Below, piece by piece: positions 16,899-27,482 of a stretch of 64,000 nt of DNA. The notes below the pieces were generated by a model. The model was not told where the DNA came from and searched no databases. It saw only the letters and a list, made by a program, of their open reading frames with translations. The stretch covers positions 1 through 64,000 of the forward strand of contig NZ_FZNL01000005.1 in assembly GCF_900187965.1 (NCBI RefSeq), read 5' to 3'. A program made the position numbers and the translations under genes. Source of the stretch: Flavobacterium sp. ov086. Its GTDB lineage: Bacteria; Bacteroidota; Bacteroidia; Flavobacteriales; Flavobacteriaceae. Numbering within the stretch: the stretch's first letter is position 1; every line of letters begins with the position of its first letter.

Positions 16899-17717
16899 AT
16901 GAACTACAAAACATTAGTGCCGGTACTTTTTTTAATCATGTTCCATTCTTATAATGTAATGGCACAGGGAATTAAAATTAAAATTGACAAATTAAAGTAT
17001 GGTATAGACGAACCGATATCGATAACGTATACAATTGAGAAAAAGATTGATTCAGCCGGAATAGAAGGTAAAAATTTTACAGTAGAAAGTGGCCCTGATA
17101 CAAGTACAAAATCAAATTACAGTGAAGTTTCGTTTTCTTTAAAAGCGATTAGACCAGGACGATTGAGACTTCCAAGGGTAACGATGTACAGTCAGGACGG
17201 AGTAATAAAATCTAATGACATGTTTGTCGAAATTATCGATAAAGAATTTACCAGCGAAGACTTGAAATTAGTAACCTACAAGGCTGGTCATACCTTTAAT
17301 ATTAGTTTACCGGTTTATATGAGTAAAACTTCGGGAATAAATAGTTATTCGGCAATGGAATATAAAAGTGAAAAAAATGATGTTCGCGGTTATATAATTT
17401 ATGACCATAAAAAAAATAATAATCTGCCGGAATCTTACGCCGTTAACGATTACTATGAAGCGGTAATTAAAGATTATATGACATACGAAGAACAAAGGAA
17501 AGTTTCAGCTCCGGAGTTTTTAAAGAAAGGTCCAATAAATTTTATAGAAACCGATATGACTATTTTTGATACAGAGAAAAAGAAAACTATATACTATTTT
17601 ATTGGTATTGCAGAAACAAATAAGGCTTTCTATAGAATTATTTCATGGACTCCGGAAGAAAATAAAACCAAGGTAAAAACAGATTTTCAAAACATTCTTT
17701 ATAGCATAAAAGATTAA
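16899..17717 (+). CDS. BatD-like exported protein, paralogue 2
   Basis: This 272-residue protein is a clear relative of the preceding gene. Both have a signal peptide, the same KxDSAxI/FxxxSGP pattern, the AIRPGRLRLPRVTMYSQDG closing strand, YKAGHTFNISLPVYM, and a C-terminal IYYFIGIAETNK block. Identity is moderate, so the duplication is not recent. It ends the exported-protein block; the next gene is convergent. Confidence 0.7.
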   Translation: MNYKTLVPVLFLIMFHSYNVMAQGIKIKIDKLKYGIDEPISITYTIEKKIDSAGIEGKNFTVESGPDTSTKSNYSEVSFSLKAIRPGRLRLPRVTMYSQDGVIKSNDMFVEIIDKEFTSEDLKLVTYKAGHTFNISLPVYMSKTSGINSYSAMEYKSEKNDVRGYIIYDHKKNNNLPESYAVNDYYEAVIKDYMTYEEQRKVSAPEFLKKGPINFIETDMTIFDTEKKKTIYYFIGIAETNKAFYRIISWTPEENKTKVKTDFQNILYSIKD

Positions 17718-17790
17718 TATTTCATTTTTTTTCAGAAACTAAACCAACTTTGCAATTCTGATTTATACATCAATAAGTTGCAATTTAATT

Positions 17791-18723
17791 TTAGACTGAT
17801 AATTGCTCTTTTTTAATCTGTTCGATGCCTTGCTTGTAAGTTACTACCTTAAAATCAGGAAAACGCTTTTTAAATTTTGAGTCGTCAAATAAATTGTCAT
17901 ATTTATATCTGGGAAGTAACTCTTGTAATTCTTTCAGTCTTTTATCGAATAATGCTCCAATTTTAAAAACAAACTTCGGTATAATTGAATACTTTAATTC
18001 TTTTCCATAAATTTTTGAAGCAAGAGTAATAAATTGTCTATAATTTAATCGGTTGTCATCAATCGGTAAATGCCAGGTCTGCCCAAAAGCATCAGGAGTA
18101 TTACCAATTAGTGCTGTTGCACGGCTGGCATCAGGTGTCCAGATTAAACTTCTTAATTTATCGTCTCTCAATAGCACTTTTAATTTTTTATCTTCTTTTA
18201 TGTTGTTAAAAATCAAAGTGTTGGTTATACTCTGTGTTTTCCCGGGACCATAAAATTCAGGTGCGCGGCAAATAACGGCTTCCAATTGACCTGATTTCAT
18301 TTCTCTTAAAATCATTTCAGTCATTTCTTTTCTTATTTTCCCCTTTTTTCCTACCGGAGCAAAAATAGTTTCCTCGGTAAGCAGGCGGCTATCCTGCGGA
18401 TACATATAAGTATTATCAAAAAAGACCAATTTTGTTTTGTTGATTTTACAGGCATCAATAATGTTTTTTGTGATAAGTGGGAATTGTTTTTCCCATAAAT
18501 CAGAATTCATTGGGAGACCTAAAGTAAAATAGGCTATTTCACTGCCTTTTAAAGCTTCAATTGCATTCTCTGCAATAGATAGATCTGCAGAAAACACAGT
18601 ATCTGTATCGTTTATTTTTTCTGCTTTTCTACTTACAATTCGAATATCTGAAGTGAAATTTCGCTTCAATTCTCTTGCTAATTCTTCTCCTATTTGTCCA
18701 CTTGCACCTAATATTGTCTGCAT
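17791..18723 (-). CDS. NAD(P)-dependent epimerase/dehydratase-family (atypical SDR) protein
   Basis: This 310-residue protein starts with a Rossmann motif ILGASGQIGEELAREL. The NAD-binding core continues with VFSADLSIAENAIEAL and LVFFDNTYMYPQD, the last at the position of the Ser/Tyr active-site region. These proteins bind NAD(P) and act on sugars or other small carbonyl substrates, or serve as sensors. The substrate cannot be told from the sequence. No operon partner is adjacent. Confidence 0.85.
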   Translation of the reverse strand: MQTILGASGQIGEELARELKRNFTSDIRIVSRKAEKINDTDTVFSADLSIAENAIEALKGSEIAYFTLGLPMNSDLWEKQFPLITKNIIDACKINKTKLVFFDNTYMYPQDSRLLTEETIFAPVGKKGKIRKEMTEMILREMKSGQLEAVICRAPEFYGPGKTQSITNTLIFNNIKEDKKLKVLLRDDKLRSLIWTPDASRATALIGNTPDAFGQTWHLPIDDNRLNYRQFITLASKIYGKELKYSIIPKFVFKIGALFDKRLKELQELLPRYKYDNLFDDSKFKKRFPDFKVVTYKQGIEQIKKEQLSV

Positions 18724-18918
18724 AATTTTTAGTTTTAGATATTTCCTTATAAATGGCTTTCGGTTGGCGGATTATCCTTTAATGCATATTAATACCAGTT
18801 ACAACAATTAATAACTTTAAAGTATTCATATATTATCGTTTTTAAAGGATACAAAGTTCCAACATAATTACGGTGTTACGGTATCTCAATCGACTAAATT
18901 TGTAACGCTATCTCTGTT

Positions 18919-21540
18919 TTATTGGTATGACGTACAAAAAAGCACACCAGGATCTTTAAGCCATTTCGAAGAAGGAGCGGTTGCCTTATCAACCTGAATA
19001 CATTTTAGATCTTTGTTTTTGAGTGCGTCAACAGATGATATTTTACTATTATTTCCGTTTTTGAGATTGAGCGCAGTCAATTCATTCGAAGAGCAAGTTA
19101 AACTAAATAATTCTGTGTTTTTGGATAAATCGAGACTTTTTAACTTATTTTGTTTGCATGAAACGGTGGTTAATTGCAGATTATGAGACAGATCTAAACT
19201 TTCTAATTCATTTTGCTGGCAGCTAAACTCTTTCAAGGCTGTATTTTTACTTAAATCTAAATCTTTCAATTGATTAGAATTACATTCAAGATACATTAAA
19301 AGAGTATTTTTACTCGTATTTAGACTGGTCAATTTATTAGAACTACATTTAAAATACGACAAAACCTTATTTTTTGAGACATCAAAATCGGTTAGTTGAT
19401 TTGACGCGCAGCTAAAATTACGCAATAGTGTATTTAAACTTACATCTAGTACTTTTAATTTATTCTCATTGCAGTACAACGTGAGCAGGTTTTTATTTTT
19501 AGATATATCTAAGCTTGTTAATTGATTAGTAGCACAAGAAAGTTTTTCTAATTTTGGGTTCAGAGTTACATCTAAAGCAGTTAATAGATTATTATTGCAA
19601 AACAACCCATTTAAAATTAGAGTTTTAGATAAATCCAAGGCCGTTAATTTATTATTTCCACAGTATAAAATTGTCAAAGCAATATTTTGGGATAGATCTA
19701 AATTTGCTATTTTATTATATTGACAATCGGCATAATCCAAACGTATGTTTTTGGATAAATCCAGATTTTTTAGTTGATTGCCATGGCAGTCCAATTCAAT
19801 TAATGAAGTATTTTTAATAACGCTTAATTCAGTTAATAAGTTATTGTCACAATATAAAGTAGTCAGTGCTTTATTTTCGGAAACATTTAGAATGGTAAGG
19901 TTATTATTTTCACAATTTAATTCAGTTAGTGCTTTGTTTTTAGAAACGTCCAAAAGATTCAGGTTATTATAACCACATCTCAAAGTAAGCAACGCTTTGT
20001 TCTGACTAACATCTAAATCTATACTATTGGATTCACAATTTAACTCTTTTAAGGCCTTATTTGCAGAAATGTCTAAAGTATCAATCCAATTTTCCTGGCA
20101 GTAAAGCGCAGTCAGATTTTTATTGTTTTTGACAATTAAATAGCTCATTTGATTTTTGGCACAAATCAGTTTTGTCAAGGCTTTATATTCGCTGATATCC
20201 AGATTTTCAATAAGATTTCCAGAGCAATCCAACGTTTTTAAAGCAACAAAATCCTCCAAACCTTTTAGATCTTTAATTTGATAATTTGAAACATCCAAAT
20301 CTGTTATAGAGGCAATATTAGCAGTAAAGACTTTTCCGTCCGGCTCACCAGAATCATATTTCAATGCAATTAAAGCTTTCTCAAAGTTAACATCTGGAAT
20401 CACTGTATATCCGGGTTCCATTTCTACACATGATATTTTGCATTTTGAAAAGTCTGACATATTGCGCCCATCATAAGGTTTACCATCGAAATCTGCACTA
20501 ATACATTTTAGATCGGGATTTTCCTCAGTAAATATGTAATGTATAGAACGGCAATTTTTAATATTCAAATCAGTTAATTGATTATTAGAACAATCGAAAC
20601 CCTTTAAAGAAGGGTTATTTGAGAAATCCAACTTTTTTAACTGATTCCCACTACATGCCAATTCGGTCAAAGTTTTGTTTGCGCTAACATCCAACGTAGT
20701 CAATTGATTATTGCGACAGTCTATGTTGGTAAGGGCATTGTTTTGCGAAAAATTTACGGTTGTTAATTGATTATCTTGACATTGTATAGAAATCAGATTA
20801 ATGTTCTGAGTTAAATTTAACAGAGTTAATTTATTATATTGACACTCTAAATTAGTTAATTTTTTATTTTGGCTTAAATCCAGAAAAGCCAATTCATTAT
20901 TATAGCATTGTAAATTTTCTAAAGTACTGTTTTGACTTAAGTTCAAAGACTTTAGTTGATTTTGGATGCAAATTAAATTGTATAAACTAGTGTTTTTGCT
21001 TACGTCTAAAGTTACTAATTTGTTCGTGTAGCAACTTAAGTCAGTTAGCTTTGTATTTTGTGTGACATCTAAAGTTGCTAATTTGTTCCTGGAGCAATTT
21101 AGGTCAGTTAGCTTTACATTTTGTGTCACATCTAAAGTTTTCAACTCATTATTGTAACAGAATAAGACACTAAGAACTGTATTTTTGCTTACATTCAATG
21201 ATCTCATTTTGTTTTCTGAACAAGATAGAAAAGTCAAAACGGTATTTTTGCTGAGACCCAGCTTCGTTAATTTATTTCCGGAACAGTCTAAATTATCTAA
21301 TGCTTCAAAATCTTCTATCCCTGCTAAATTGGAAATGTTTTTTTCTGAAATATTTAGTGATTTTATATTGGTAATAGCAGCGGTTAATACTTTTCCGTCA
21401 GGCTTTCCAGAATCGTATTTCAGCTCAATTAAAGCTTTCTCAAAATTAACGTCAGGGATTAAGGTATATCCTGTTATGGCTTGTGAAAATAAATTATTTG
21501 ATGCGAAATAAAGTAAAATAATGAATAGTGTTTTTGTCAT
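18919..21540 (-). CDS. Exported leucine-rich-repeat protein, two tandem LRR modules
   Basis: This 873-residue protein has a signal peptide (LLYFASNNLFSQ). The rest is almost entirely LRR units of about 21 residues, consensus LxxLDLSxNxxLxxLxCxxN, with the Cys of each unit in the inner strand. There are two modules: each starts with a cap GYTxIPDVNFEKALIxLKYD (near residue 24 and again near residue 375) and is then followed by repeats. The ends (KCISADFD, KCIQVDKAT) form similar C-caps. LRR surfaces bind proteins, which suggests adhesion or recognition. No obvious type IX secretion C-terminal domain is present. Confidence 0.88.
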   Translation of the reverse strand: MTKTLFIILLYFASNNLFSQAITGYTLIPDVNFEKALIELKYDSGKPDGKVLTAAITNIKSLNISEKNISNLAGIEDFEALDNLDCSGNKLTKLGLSKNTVLTFLSCSENKMRSLNVSKNTVLSVLFCYNNELKTLDVTQNVKLTDLNCSRNKLATLDVTQNTKLTDLSCYTNKLVTLDVSKNTSLYNLICIQNQLKSLNLSQNSTLENLQCYNNELAFLDLSQNKKLTNLECQYNKLTLLNLTQNINLISIQCQDNQLTTVNFSQNNALTNIDCRNNQLTTLDVSANKTLTELACSGNQLKKLDFSNNPSLKGFDCSNNQLTDLNIKNCRSIHYIFTEENPDLKCISADFDGKPYDGRNMSDFSKCKISCVEMEPGYTVIPDVNFEKALIALKYDSGEPDGKVFTANIASITDLDVSNYQIKDLKGLEDFVALKTLDCSGNLIENLDISEYKALTKLICAKNQMSYLIVKNNKNLTALYCQENWIDTLDISANKALKELNCESNSIDLDVSQNKALLTLRCGYNNLNLLDVSKNKALTELNCENNNLTILNVSENKALTTLYCDNNLLTELSVIKNTSLIELDCHGNQLKNLDLSKNIRLDYADCQYNKIANLDLSQNIALTILYCGNNKLTALDLSKTLILNGLFCNNNLLTALDVTLNPKLEKLSCATNQLTSLDISKNKNLLTLYCNENKLKVLDVSLNTLLRNFSCASNQLTDFDVSKNKVLSYFKCSSNKLTSLNTSKNTLLMYLECNSNQLKDLDLSKNTALKEFSCQQNELESLDLSHNLQLTTVSCKQNKLKSLDLSKNTELFSLTCSSNELTALNLKNGNNSKISSVDALKNKDLKCIQVDKATAPSSKWLKDPGVLFCTSYQ

Positions 21541-21583
21541 AAATTCTCTTTTACAAAGATTGGAATTACAGGGTATGATTTTT

Positions 21584-21591
21584 CAAATATA
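21584..21591 (-). promoter_or_regulatory. -7 promoter box before the LRR gene
   Basis: TATATTTG on the reverse strand (TAnnTTTG) is 43 bp upstream of the LRR start codon. No clear TTG lies at the right distance, so only the -7 element is called. Confidence 0.35.
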
Positions 21592-21650
21592 AATAGGAAT
21601 GGAACTTTTTTAATCCTATTTATAAATTGAATTTAATAATTCATTAGTTA

Positions 21651-23651
21651 TTAATGGATAGTGAATACAGTAGCGTTAAAAGTCCGGACGGGTTTTCCCT
21701 TAAATTGTGCCGGAATCCATTTGGGCATTTTATTTAGGACTCTCAAAGCTTCTTTACCAGAACCATAACCGTAGTCTCTCATTACTTTTACATCAGTAAG
21801 TGTTCCGTCTTTTTCTATTACAAAGGACAAATAAACCTTTCCTTCAATCTTTTCTCCATTATCTTTTGGTGCGATAAAATTTTTATCTACAAAGTTTACT
21901 TGTGCAGCTATTCCTCCTTTATAATCTGCCATTACATCTACTTCTGTTCTATTATAAATCTTGTTTTCTTCTATACTTTCAGGCGTGACTATTGGCGGTG
22001 AAGTATATAGAGGATCAATATTTCCTATGCCTTCAATACGTTTATTTCCTAAAAATTTAATTATGGCTTTATTTGAAATAAGAGCCAGCCAATACCCTTC
22101 ATCATTTTTAAGTATATAATAATTAGAAGGAGGTGTAGTGTCGAAACCACATCCGGACCTGTTTCCTGTTATAATTGCTAATATTTCAGGATTTTTATTT
22201 TTGATTACTTTATTGGTACCGTAGTAGATATAATCATTATCTGTCAGGAAATTAAAGAATGGCTTAACACTTTTTGCATCCAGACCCTTAACAGGAATAA
22301 GCTTTTGATCTCTATAGCTGTAAACATTATTTTTGTCCTTATAAAAATCCAGAATCCTTTCAAACGTTTCCGCATCTGCTGTTGTTTCCGTACCATTAAT
22401 GTATATTTTATTGTTGGCTTTATACAGCTGGTTTTCGTAAATCTTTTTTTCCTCAATTTTGTCAGTAGTATTAAGTATTTTTAGTTTGTCGCTTTTTGCT
22501 ACATTGATTTGCTCCTGAGAGAGATTTTCATACATTTTTTTTCTTGAGCGATCACAAGCTTGATTTTCATAGATTAGATATCTATAATCACGGCTAAGAA
22601 ATGTGTTATTGTTCGTAATTTTTTTTGTATAACTAAAAGGAAATTTCGCAGCATAAGATTTTTTTTCTTTGTCATCCCATTCTCGTTCGTAAATACCGCT
22701 TTTGTCAAAATAATAATCCGAAGACGCAACCATTCCAAAAGATTTAGCATCAACTTCCAATTTAATAGGACTGGCGTCGCGATATACATTTTTGCCATCT
22801 GAAATGTAGGCACTGTTCACCTGATCCCAAACTTTAATATGTTTTGCATTTTTTCCTGTTACGGCAGTTTTTTGGTCTCTGATATACGCAAAGTTTTTAT
22901 CTACACAGTAAAACCTTGACAAACGACTAAGAGTTTTTGCATCGATGTAAGGAATAACTTTGCGCTCATATAATGTTAGTACTTCTTTTGAAGTTTTCAT
23001 CAAAAAATCATTTACAGAACGAAGTGTATCTCCATTATGCATTGCTATTTTTCCGTCAATGTAAACAAATTTTTTGTCATAAATTAAATCACCGGATGAC
23101 TCCGAAAGGGAACTCAAATCAGCATTCTTTACTTTTTTGAAATCGCAATAGAGGTAATTTTTATCCTTAAAGTATCGAGTTACCCTATAACCAGTAGTTC
23201 TAAAACTTTCGATATCGATATCTTCTTTAATTTCTATATTATTTCTGAAGATTTTATGTTTTGTTCTCCATACAACATTGATACCGGCTTGACGATTTGC
23301 CCTCATAATTTCGGCAATGAATTTAAATCCGGTTGTATCAGTTGCTACAAAATCGCCATTATAATAAACACCGTTTTTGTCAAAAGCAAAAAGACCTTCA
23401 TAATTATTTTTCGGTAATATAAAGGATGTAATATCTGCGTTTTTTAGAATTTTTCGTTCATAGGCATTTTTCTGAAAAACAATATAGTTTTTGTTTCTGA
23501 TATAAAGAGGACCCTCATAACCGGCATTGGTATAAATTGTTAAAGTAGAATCTATAATAGGATCTTTTATAGAAATAGATTCGGTATTTTGTGCACAGCT
23601 TAAATTTGAAAACAGAATAATTGATAATAAGACGAAGTTATATCTATTCAT
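21651..23651 (-). CDS. DKxxVY-repeat protein with C-terminal TonB-like domain
   Basis: The start at ATG 23651 (MNRYNFVLLSIILFSNLSC) gives 666 residues and a good signal; ATG 23660 would add three residues. The body carries many short units such as DKNYLYCDFKKVKNADL and DKNFAYIRDQKTAVTGKNAK, the DKNYY-type repeat. The last 90 residues resemble a TonB/TolA C-terminal domain (KVYLSFVIEKDGTLTDVKV and LNKMPKWIPAQFKGKPVR). TonB C-terminal domains contact outer membrane receptors, but this protein lacks the usual N-terminal membrane anchor and Pro-rich stalk. It may bind envelope proteins. Preceded by an ECF-like promoter at 23689. Confidence 0.8.
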   Translation of the reverse strand: MNRYNFVLLSIILFSNLSCAQNTESISIKDPIIDSTLTIYTNAGYEGPLYIRNKNYIVFQKNAYERKILKNADITSFILPKNNYEGLFAFDKNGVYYNGDFVATDTTGFKFIAEIMRANRQAGINVVWRTKHKIFRNNIEIKEDIDIESFRTTGYRVTRYFKDKNYLYCDFKKVKNADLSSLSESSGDLIYDKKFVYIDGKIAMHNGDTLRSVNDFLMKTSKEVLTLYERKVIPYIDAKTLSRLSRFYCVDKNFAYIRDQKTAVTGKNAKHIKVWDQVNSAYISDGKNVYRDASPIKLEVDAKSFGMVASSDYYFDKSGIYEREWDDKEKKSYAAKFPFSYTKKITNNNTFLSRDYRYLIYENQACDRSRKKMYENLSQEQINVAKSDKLKILNTTDKIEEKKIYENQLYKANNKIYINGTETTADAETFERILDFYKDKNNVYSYRDQKLIPVKGLDAKSVKPFFNFLTDNDYIYYGTNKVIKNKNPEILAIITGNRSGCGFDTTPPSNYYILKNDEGYWLALISNKAIIKFLGNKRIEGIGNIDPLYTSPPIVTPESIEENKIYNRTEVDVMADYKGGIAAQVNFVDKNFIAPKDNGEKIEGKVYLSFVIEKDGTLTDVKVMRDYGYGSGKEALRVLNKMPKWIPAQFKGKPVRTFNATVFTIH

Positions 23652-23688
23652 ATGTGGCATTTATTATAGTTTTTTTGTCCTCTTTATT

Positions 23689-23720
23689 ATATAGATGCAT
23701 CAAAATCTAAAAAGGTTGGG
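23689..23720 (-). promoter_or_regulatory. ECF-sigma-like promoter
   Basis: On the reverse strand CCCAACCTTTTT is followed, 12 bp after the T run start region, by ATGCATCTATAT; the layout (AACC, then CATCTA) has the shape of extracytoplasmic-function sigma promoters. The same element with identical spacing occurs at 39007-39038 on the forward strand and, degenerate, at 34752-34783. It lies about 40 bp upstream of the DKxxVY/TonB-C gene. Confidence 0.5.
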
Positions 23721-23991
23721 AGAGGAGTGAAATTTTTATGTTTTGTTTTCTTAATCAAATTTGTAAACTATACTTTATATTATTATAAAACAACCAAAAA
23801 CAAATTGTTCTTATGAAAGTAAAAATTTAGCCCTGTCAGTTTTTATTTTTACAATGAAAATAAACAAGAAAAAAAAGATTGCTTCGTCTAATGAATTTAC
23901 ACTTACGGTGAAATAAAACAGAAACTGGAAGATTTGGATAATAGACAAATCACCAATTTCTTTTAATCTTAGAGGTTTACAATAAAATTCT
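23721..23991. other. Intergenic spacer with a 20-codon frame
   Basis: The stretch between the ECF-like promoter and the AraC gene end holds no recognised gene. A 20-codon forward frame at 23854-23916 (begins MKINKKKKIASS) has no support beyond an ATG and may be a remnant or chance. Confidence 0.3.
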
Positions 23992-24888
23992 TTAATTGAG
24001 ATTTCTATATTCTATAGGTGTGTATCCTGTATTTTTTTTGAACATCCGATTAAAATGCTGCGGGTATTTAAAGCCCAGTTCAAAGGCTATTTGACTCATA
24101 GATTTATCAGTATCAAAAATTCTTTCTTTCGCCAGATTAATTAGTTTCAATTGAATATATTCCTGTGCCGTTTTACCGGTTTCTTTTTTAATTAAATCAC
24201 CAAAATAATTTGGAGAAAGATGCAAATGATCTGCAAAATAACCCACAGACGGAAGACCAATCTCCTGTACTGTATCACTTAAGAAATAATCATTTAGTAA
24301 GTTCTCAAATTTTGAGAGTGTATCAGTATTGACATTTTCGCGAGTGATAAACTGCCTGTCATAAAAACGAATACAATAATTAAGCAGTAGTTCTATAGTA
24401 TTGGCTATAATACTTTTACTGTGTTTGTCAATAAACTGATCCAATTCGTATTGTAATTTATCAAATAAATCTTTAATAATCTGCTGCTCTTTCAAAGACA
24501 AATGAAGCGCTTCGTGAGAATCATAAGAAAAAAAAGAATATTGGCTCATTTGCTTCGCCAAAGCAGTTCCTTTTATTAAGTCAGGATGAAATACCAGCGT
24601 CATTCCTGTTGGCAGATAATCATCTGGATTGTTAACTTCCAGAACCTGCCCCGGAGCAATAAAAACCATTGTTCCTTCGTCATAATCATAATTATTACGT
24701 CCGTATTTTAATTCACCGCATTTTCCACCTTTTAGAAAAATGGCATAAAGACCAAAATGCATACGGTTATTATTTGGCAATGCTTTTGTTGCTGAATTAT
24801 CGAAAACACTTATTAAGGGATGTTGCGTTTCAACTCCTTTAAGATCATTGTATTGTGAAACTTTTTCAACTTTTATAATGCGTTCCAT
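23992..24888 (-). CDS. AraC-family transcriptional regulator
   Basis: This 298-residue protein has an N-terminal cupin-like ligand domain (GLYAIFLKGGKCGELKYG, DYDEGTMVFIAPGQV) and a C-terminal AraC helix-turn-helix pair (HLHLSPNYFGDLIKKETGKT and MSQIAFELGFKYPQHFNRMF). It is divergent from an aldo/keto reductase gene with 182 bp between the starts, the usual arrangement for a regulator and its target. A TATATTTG -7 box is on its own strand at 24914-24921. Effector unknown. Confidence 0.92.
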   Translation of the reverse strand: MERIIKVEKVSQYNDLKGVETQHPLISVFDNSATKALPNNNRMHFGLYAIFLKGGKCGELKYGRNNYDYDEGTMVFIAPGQVLEVNNPDDYLPTGMTLVFHPDLIKGTALAKQMSQYSFFSYDSHEALHLSLKEQQIIKDLFDKLQYELDQFIDKHSKSIIANTIELLLNYCIRFYDRQFITRENVNTDTLSKFENLLNDYFLSDTVQEIGLPSVGYFADHLHLSPNYFGDLIKKETGKTAQEYIQLKLINLAKERIFDTDKSMSQIAFELGFKYPQHFNRMFKKNTGYTPIEYRNLN

Positions 24889-24913
24889 TTTTGGATTCTT
24901 TAAATTTATAGCA

Positions 24914-24921
24914 CAAATATA
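24914..24921 (-). promoter_or_regulatory. -7 promoter box of the AraC regulator
   Basis: TATATTTG (TAnnTTTG) on the reverse strand, 25 bp before the start codon. No clear TTG is seen upstream at the usual distance. Confidence 0.4.
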
Positions 24922-25058
24922 ATATTCAGATCCTTAGTAAGTTAAAGCGATTGCCCAGATCAGTAAAAATGGTAATAATTACCGTAATATGTATTATAAA
25001 AACCGCTTAGTATTGAAGGAAATTTGTACTGTTATAATGTTTATACCTATAAATATAA

Positions 25059-26051
<993 letters not shown>

Positions 26052-26117
26052 ACAATTAAAAACAGAATTATGCTTGAAAGCCTCGGTATTAAACGACGAC
26101 ATTTTTCTATACAAATG

Positions 26118-26150
26118 TTGTAGTTACATTAATAATGATTCGTATATTTG
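26118..26150 (+). promoter_or_regulatory. Bacteroidota-type promoter of the LLM oxidoreductase gene
   Basis: TTG at 26118-26120 and TATATTTG at 26143-26150 are 22 bp apart. The -7 box ends 18 bp before the first ATG at 26169, and 27 bp before the ATG at 26178. Confidence 0.45.
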
Positions 26151-26168
26151 GGATTATAAATTATAACA

Positions 26169-27200
26169 ATGCTATCTATGAAGAAAATAGGATTTTTATC
26201 GTTTGGGCATTGGGCCAATCATCCTTCCTATAAGACTCGTACACCAGCCGATACATTGCTTCAGTCGATCGATTTGGCAGTTGCTGCGGAGGAAATTGGT
26301 TTGGACGGTGCTTATTTCCGGGTACATCATTTTGCAACGCAGTTGGCATCGCCTTTTCCCTTACTCTCGGCTATTGGTGCTAAAACGAGTAAAATTGAGA
26401 TTGGAACAGGTGTTATCGATATGCGATATGAGAACCCATTGTATATGGTGGAAGATGCCGGTGCTGCTGATTTAATTTCAGGAGGACGTTTACAATTAGG
26501 AATCAGCAGAGGATCACCGGAACAAGTTATTGACGGCTGGCGCACTTTTGGTTATGAACCTAAGGAGGGTGAAACAGATGCTGATATGGGACGCCAAAAA
26601 GCGTTGGATTTTTTGGACAAGTTAAAAGGTGAGGGGTTTGCAGAGCCAAATCCGTTTCCGATGTTTCCAAATCCGCCGGGTTTATTGCGTCTTGAACCAC
26701 ATTCTGAAGGATTACGCGAACGAATCTGGTGGGGAGCTGCATCTAATGCTACTGCCGTTTGGGCAGCCGAAAACGGAATGCATCTGCAAAGTTCTACCTT
26801 GAAGTATGACGAAAACGGAAAACCTTTTCATATCCAACAGGCCGAACAGATCAGGATATATAAAGAAGCCTGGAAAAAAGCCGGACATCCTTATGAACCG
26901 AGAGTTTCAGTAAGCCGTTCTATTTTTGCATTGGTAAACGATCAGGACAAATATTATTTTGGTGATCAGGGCAGAGGTTCTGATAGTTTTGGTAATATTG
27001 AACGAGATAAAAGAGCAATTTTCGGGAAGAGTTATGCCGCAGAGCCTGAAAAACTCATCAAAGAGCTGGCAGAGGATGAAGCTATTCAGGAAGCCGATAC
27101 TTTGTTGTTGACAATACCTAACACATTGGGCGTTGACTATAATGTACATATACTTTCAAGTATTCTAAAATATATAGCTCCAGAGCTTGGCTGGCGTTAG
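26169..27200 (+). CDS. LLM-class (luciferase-like) flavin-dependent oxidoreductase
   Basis: This 343-residue protein is a luciferase-like TIM barrel. It contains FLSFGHWANHPSYKTRTPAD, IEIGTGVIDMRYENPLYMVE and ISGGRLQLGISRGSPEQV, typical of F420/FMN-using monooxygenases in the bacterial luciferase family. Such enzymes oxidise small organics with reduced flavin and O2. A second start three codons in (ATG 26178) gives MKKIGFLSFG and fits the family equally well. A terminator follows. The substrate cannot be told. Confidence 0.93.
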   Translation: MLSMKKIGFLSFGHWANHPSYKTRTPADTLLQSIDLAVAAEEIGLDGAYFRVHHFATQLASPFPLLSAIGAKTSKIEIGTGVIDMRYENPLYMVEDAGAADLISGGRLQLGISRGSPEQVIDGWRTFGYEPKEGETDADMGRQKALDFLDKLKGEGFAEPNPFPMFPNPPGLLRLEPHSEGLRERIWWGAASNATAVWAAENGMHLQSSTLKYDENGKPFHIQQAEQIRIYKEAWKKAGHPYEPRVSVSRSIFALVNDQDKYYFGDQGRGSDSFGNIERDKRAIFGKSYAAEPEKLIKELAEDEAIQEADTLLLTIPNTLGVDYNVHILSSILKYIAPELGWR

Positions 27201-27223
27201 ATTTTTTCAAAATAAATATAATG

Positions 27224-27260
27224 AAGCTCCCTTTTCTTAAAGATAAGGGAGCTTTTTTTT
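27224..27260 (+). terminator. Intrinsic terminator after LLM oxidoreductase gene
   Basis: A 10-bp stem, AAGCTCCCTT at 27224-27233 with AAGGGAGCTT at 27245-27254, encloses an 11-nt loop and is followed by eight T. Confidence 0.9.
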
Positions 27261-27286
27261 GATTTTCTAAATAATGCAATAAAAAG

Positions 27287-27317
27287 GCACAAATGTCTCC
27301 GGACTTTGTGCTTTTTT
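27287..27317. repeat. Short palindromic repeat, copy 1
   Basis: GCACAAA and TTTGTGC flank the core TGTCTCCGGAC, followed by T6. Copies with the same core (TGTCTCTGAC) occur at 46467 and, inverted, at 46655. It acts like a second terminator here, but the shared core points to a repeat family. Confidence 0.6.
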
Positions 27318-27482
27318 ATGTTGTAGCCTATTTCATACAATGTATAACTTGTTTTGTGACTCAAAATCTCCGTTTTGTGCCATTTTTTTATAATTGATTT
27401 TGTATCTCGAGTAATTTAGATTCATGGCAATACTTAGTTATTGTTCTAAAAACATATCCAAAATCTACTATAAAACAAAACT

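Noticed and set aside
18919..21540. Regular short repeats that resemble a CRISPR array
   Set aside because: The repeats are about 63 bp, vary in sequence and keep one reading frame; they encode LRR units.
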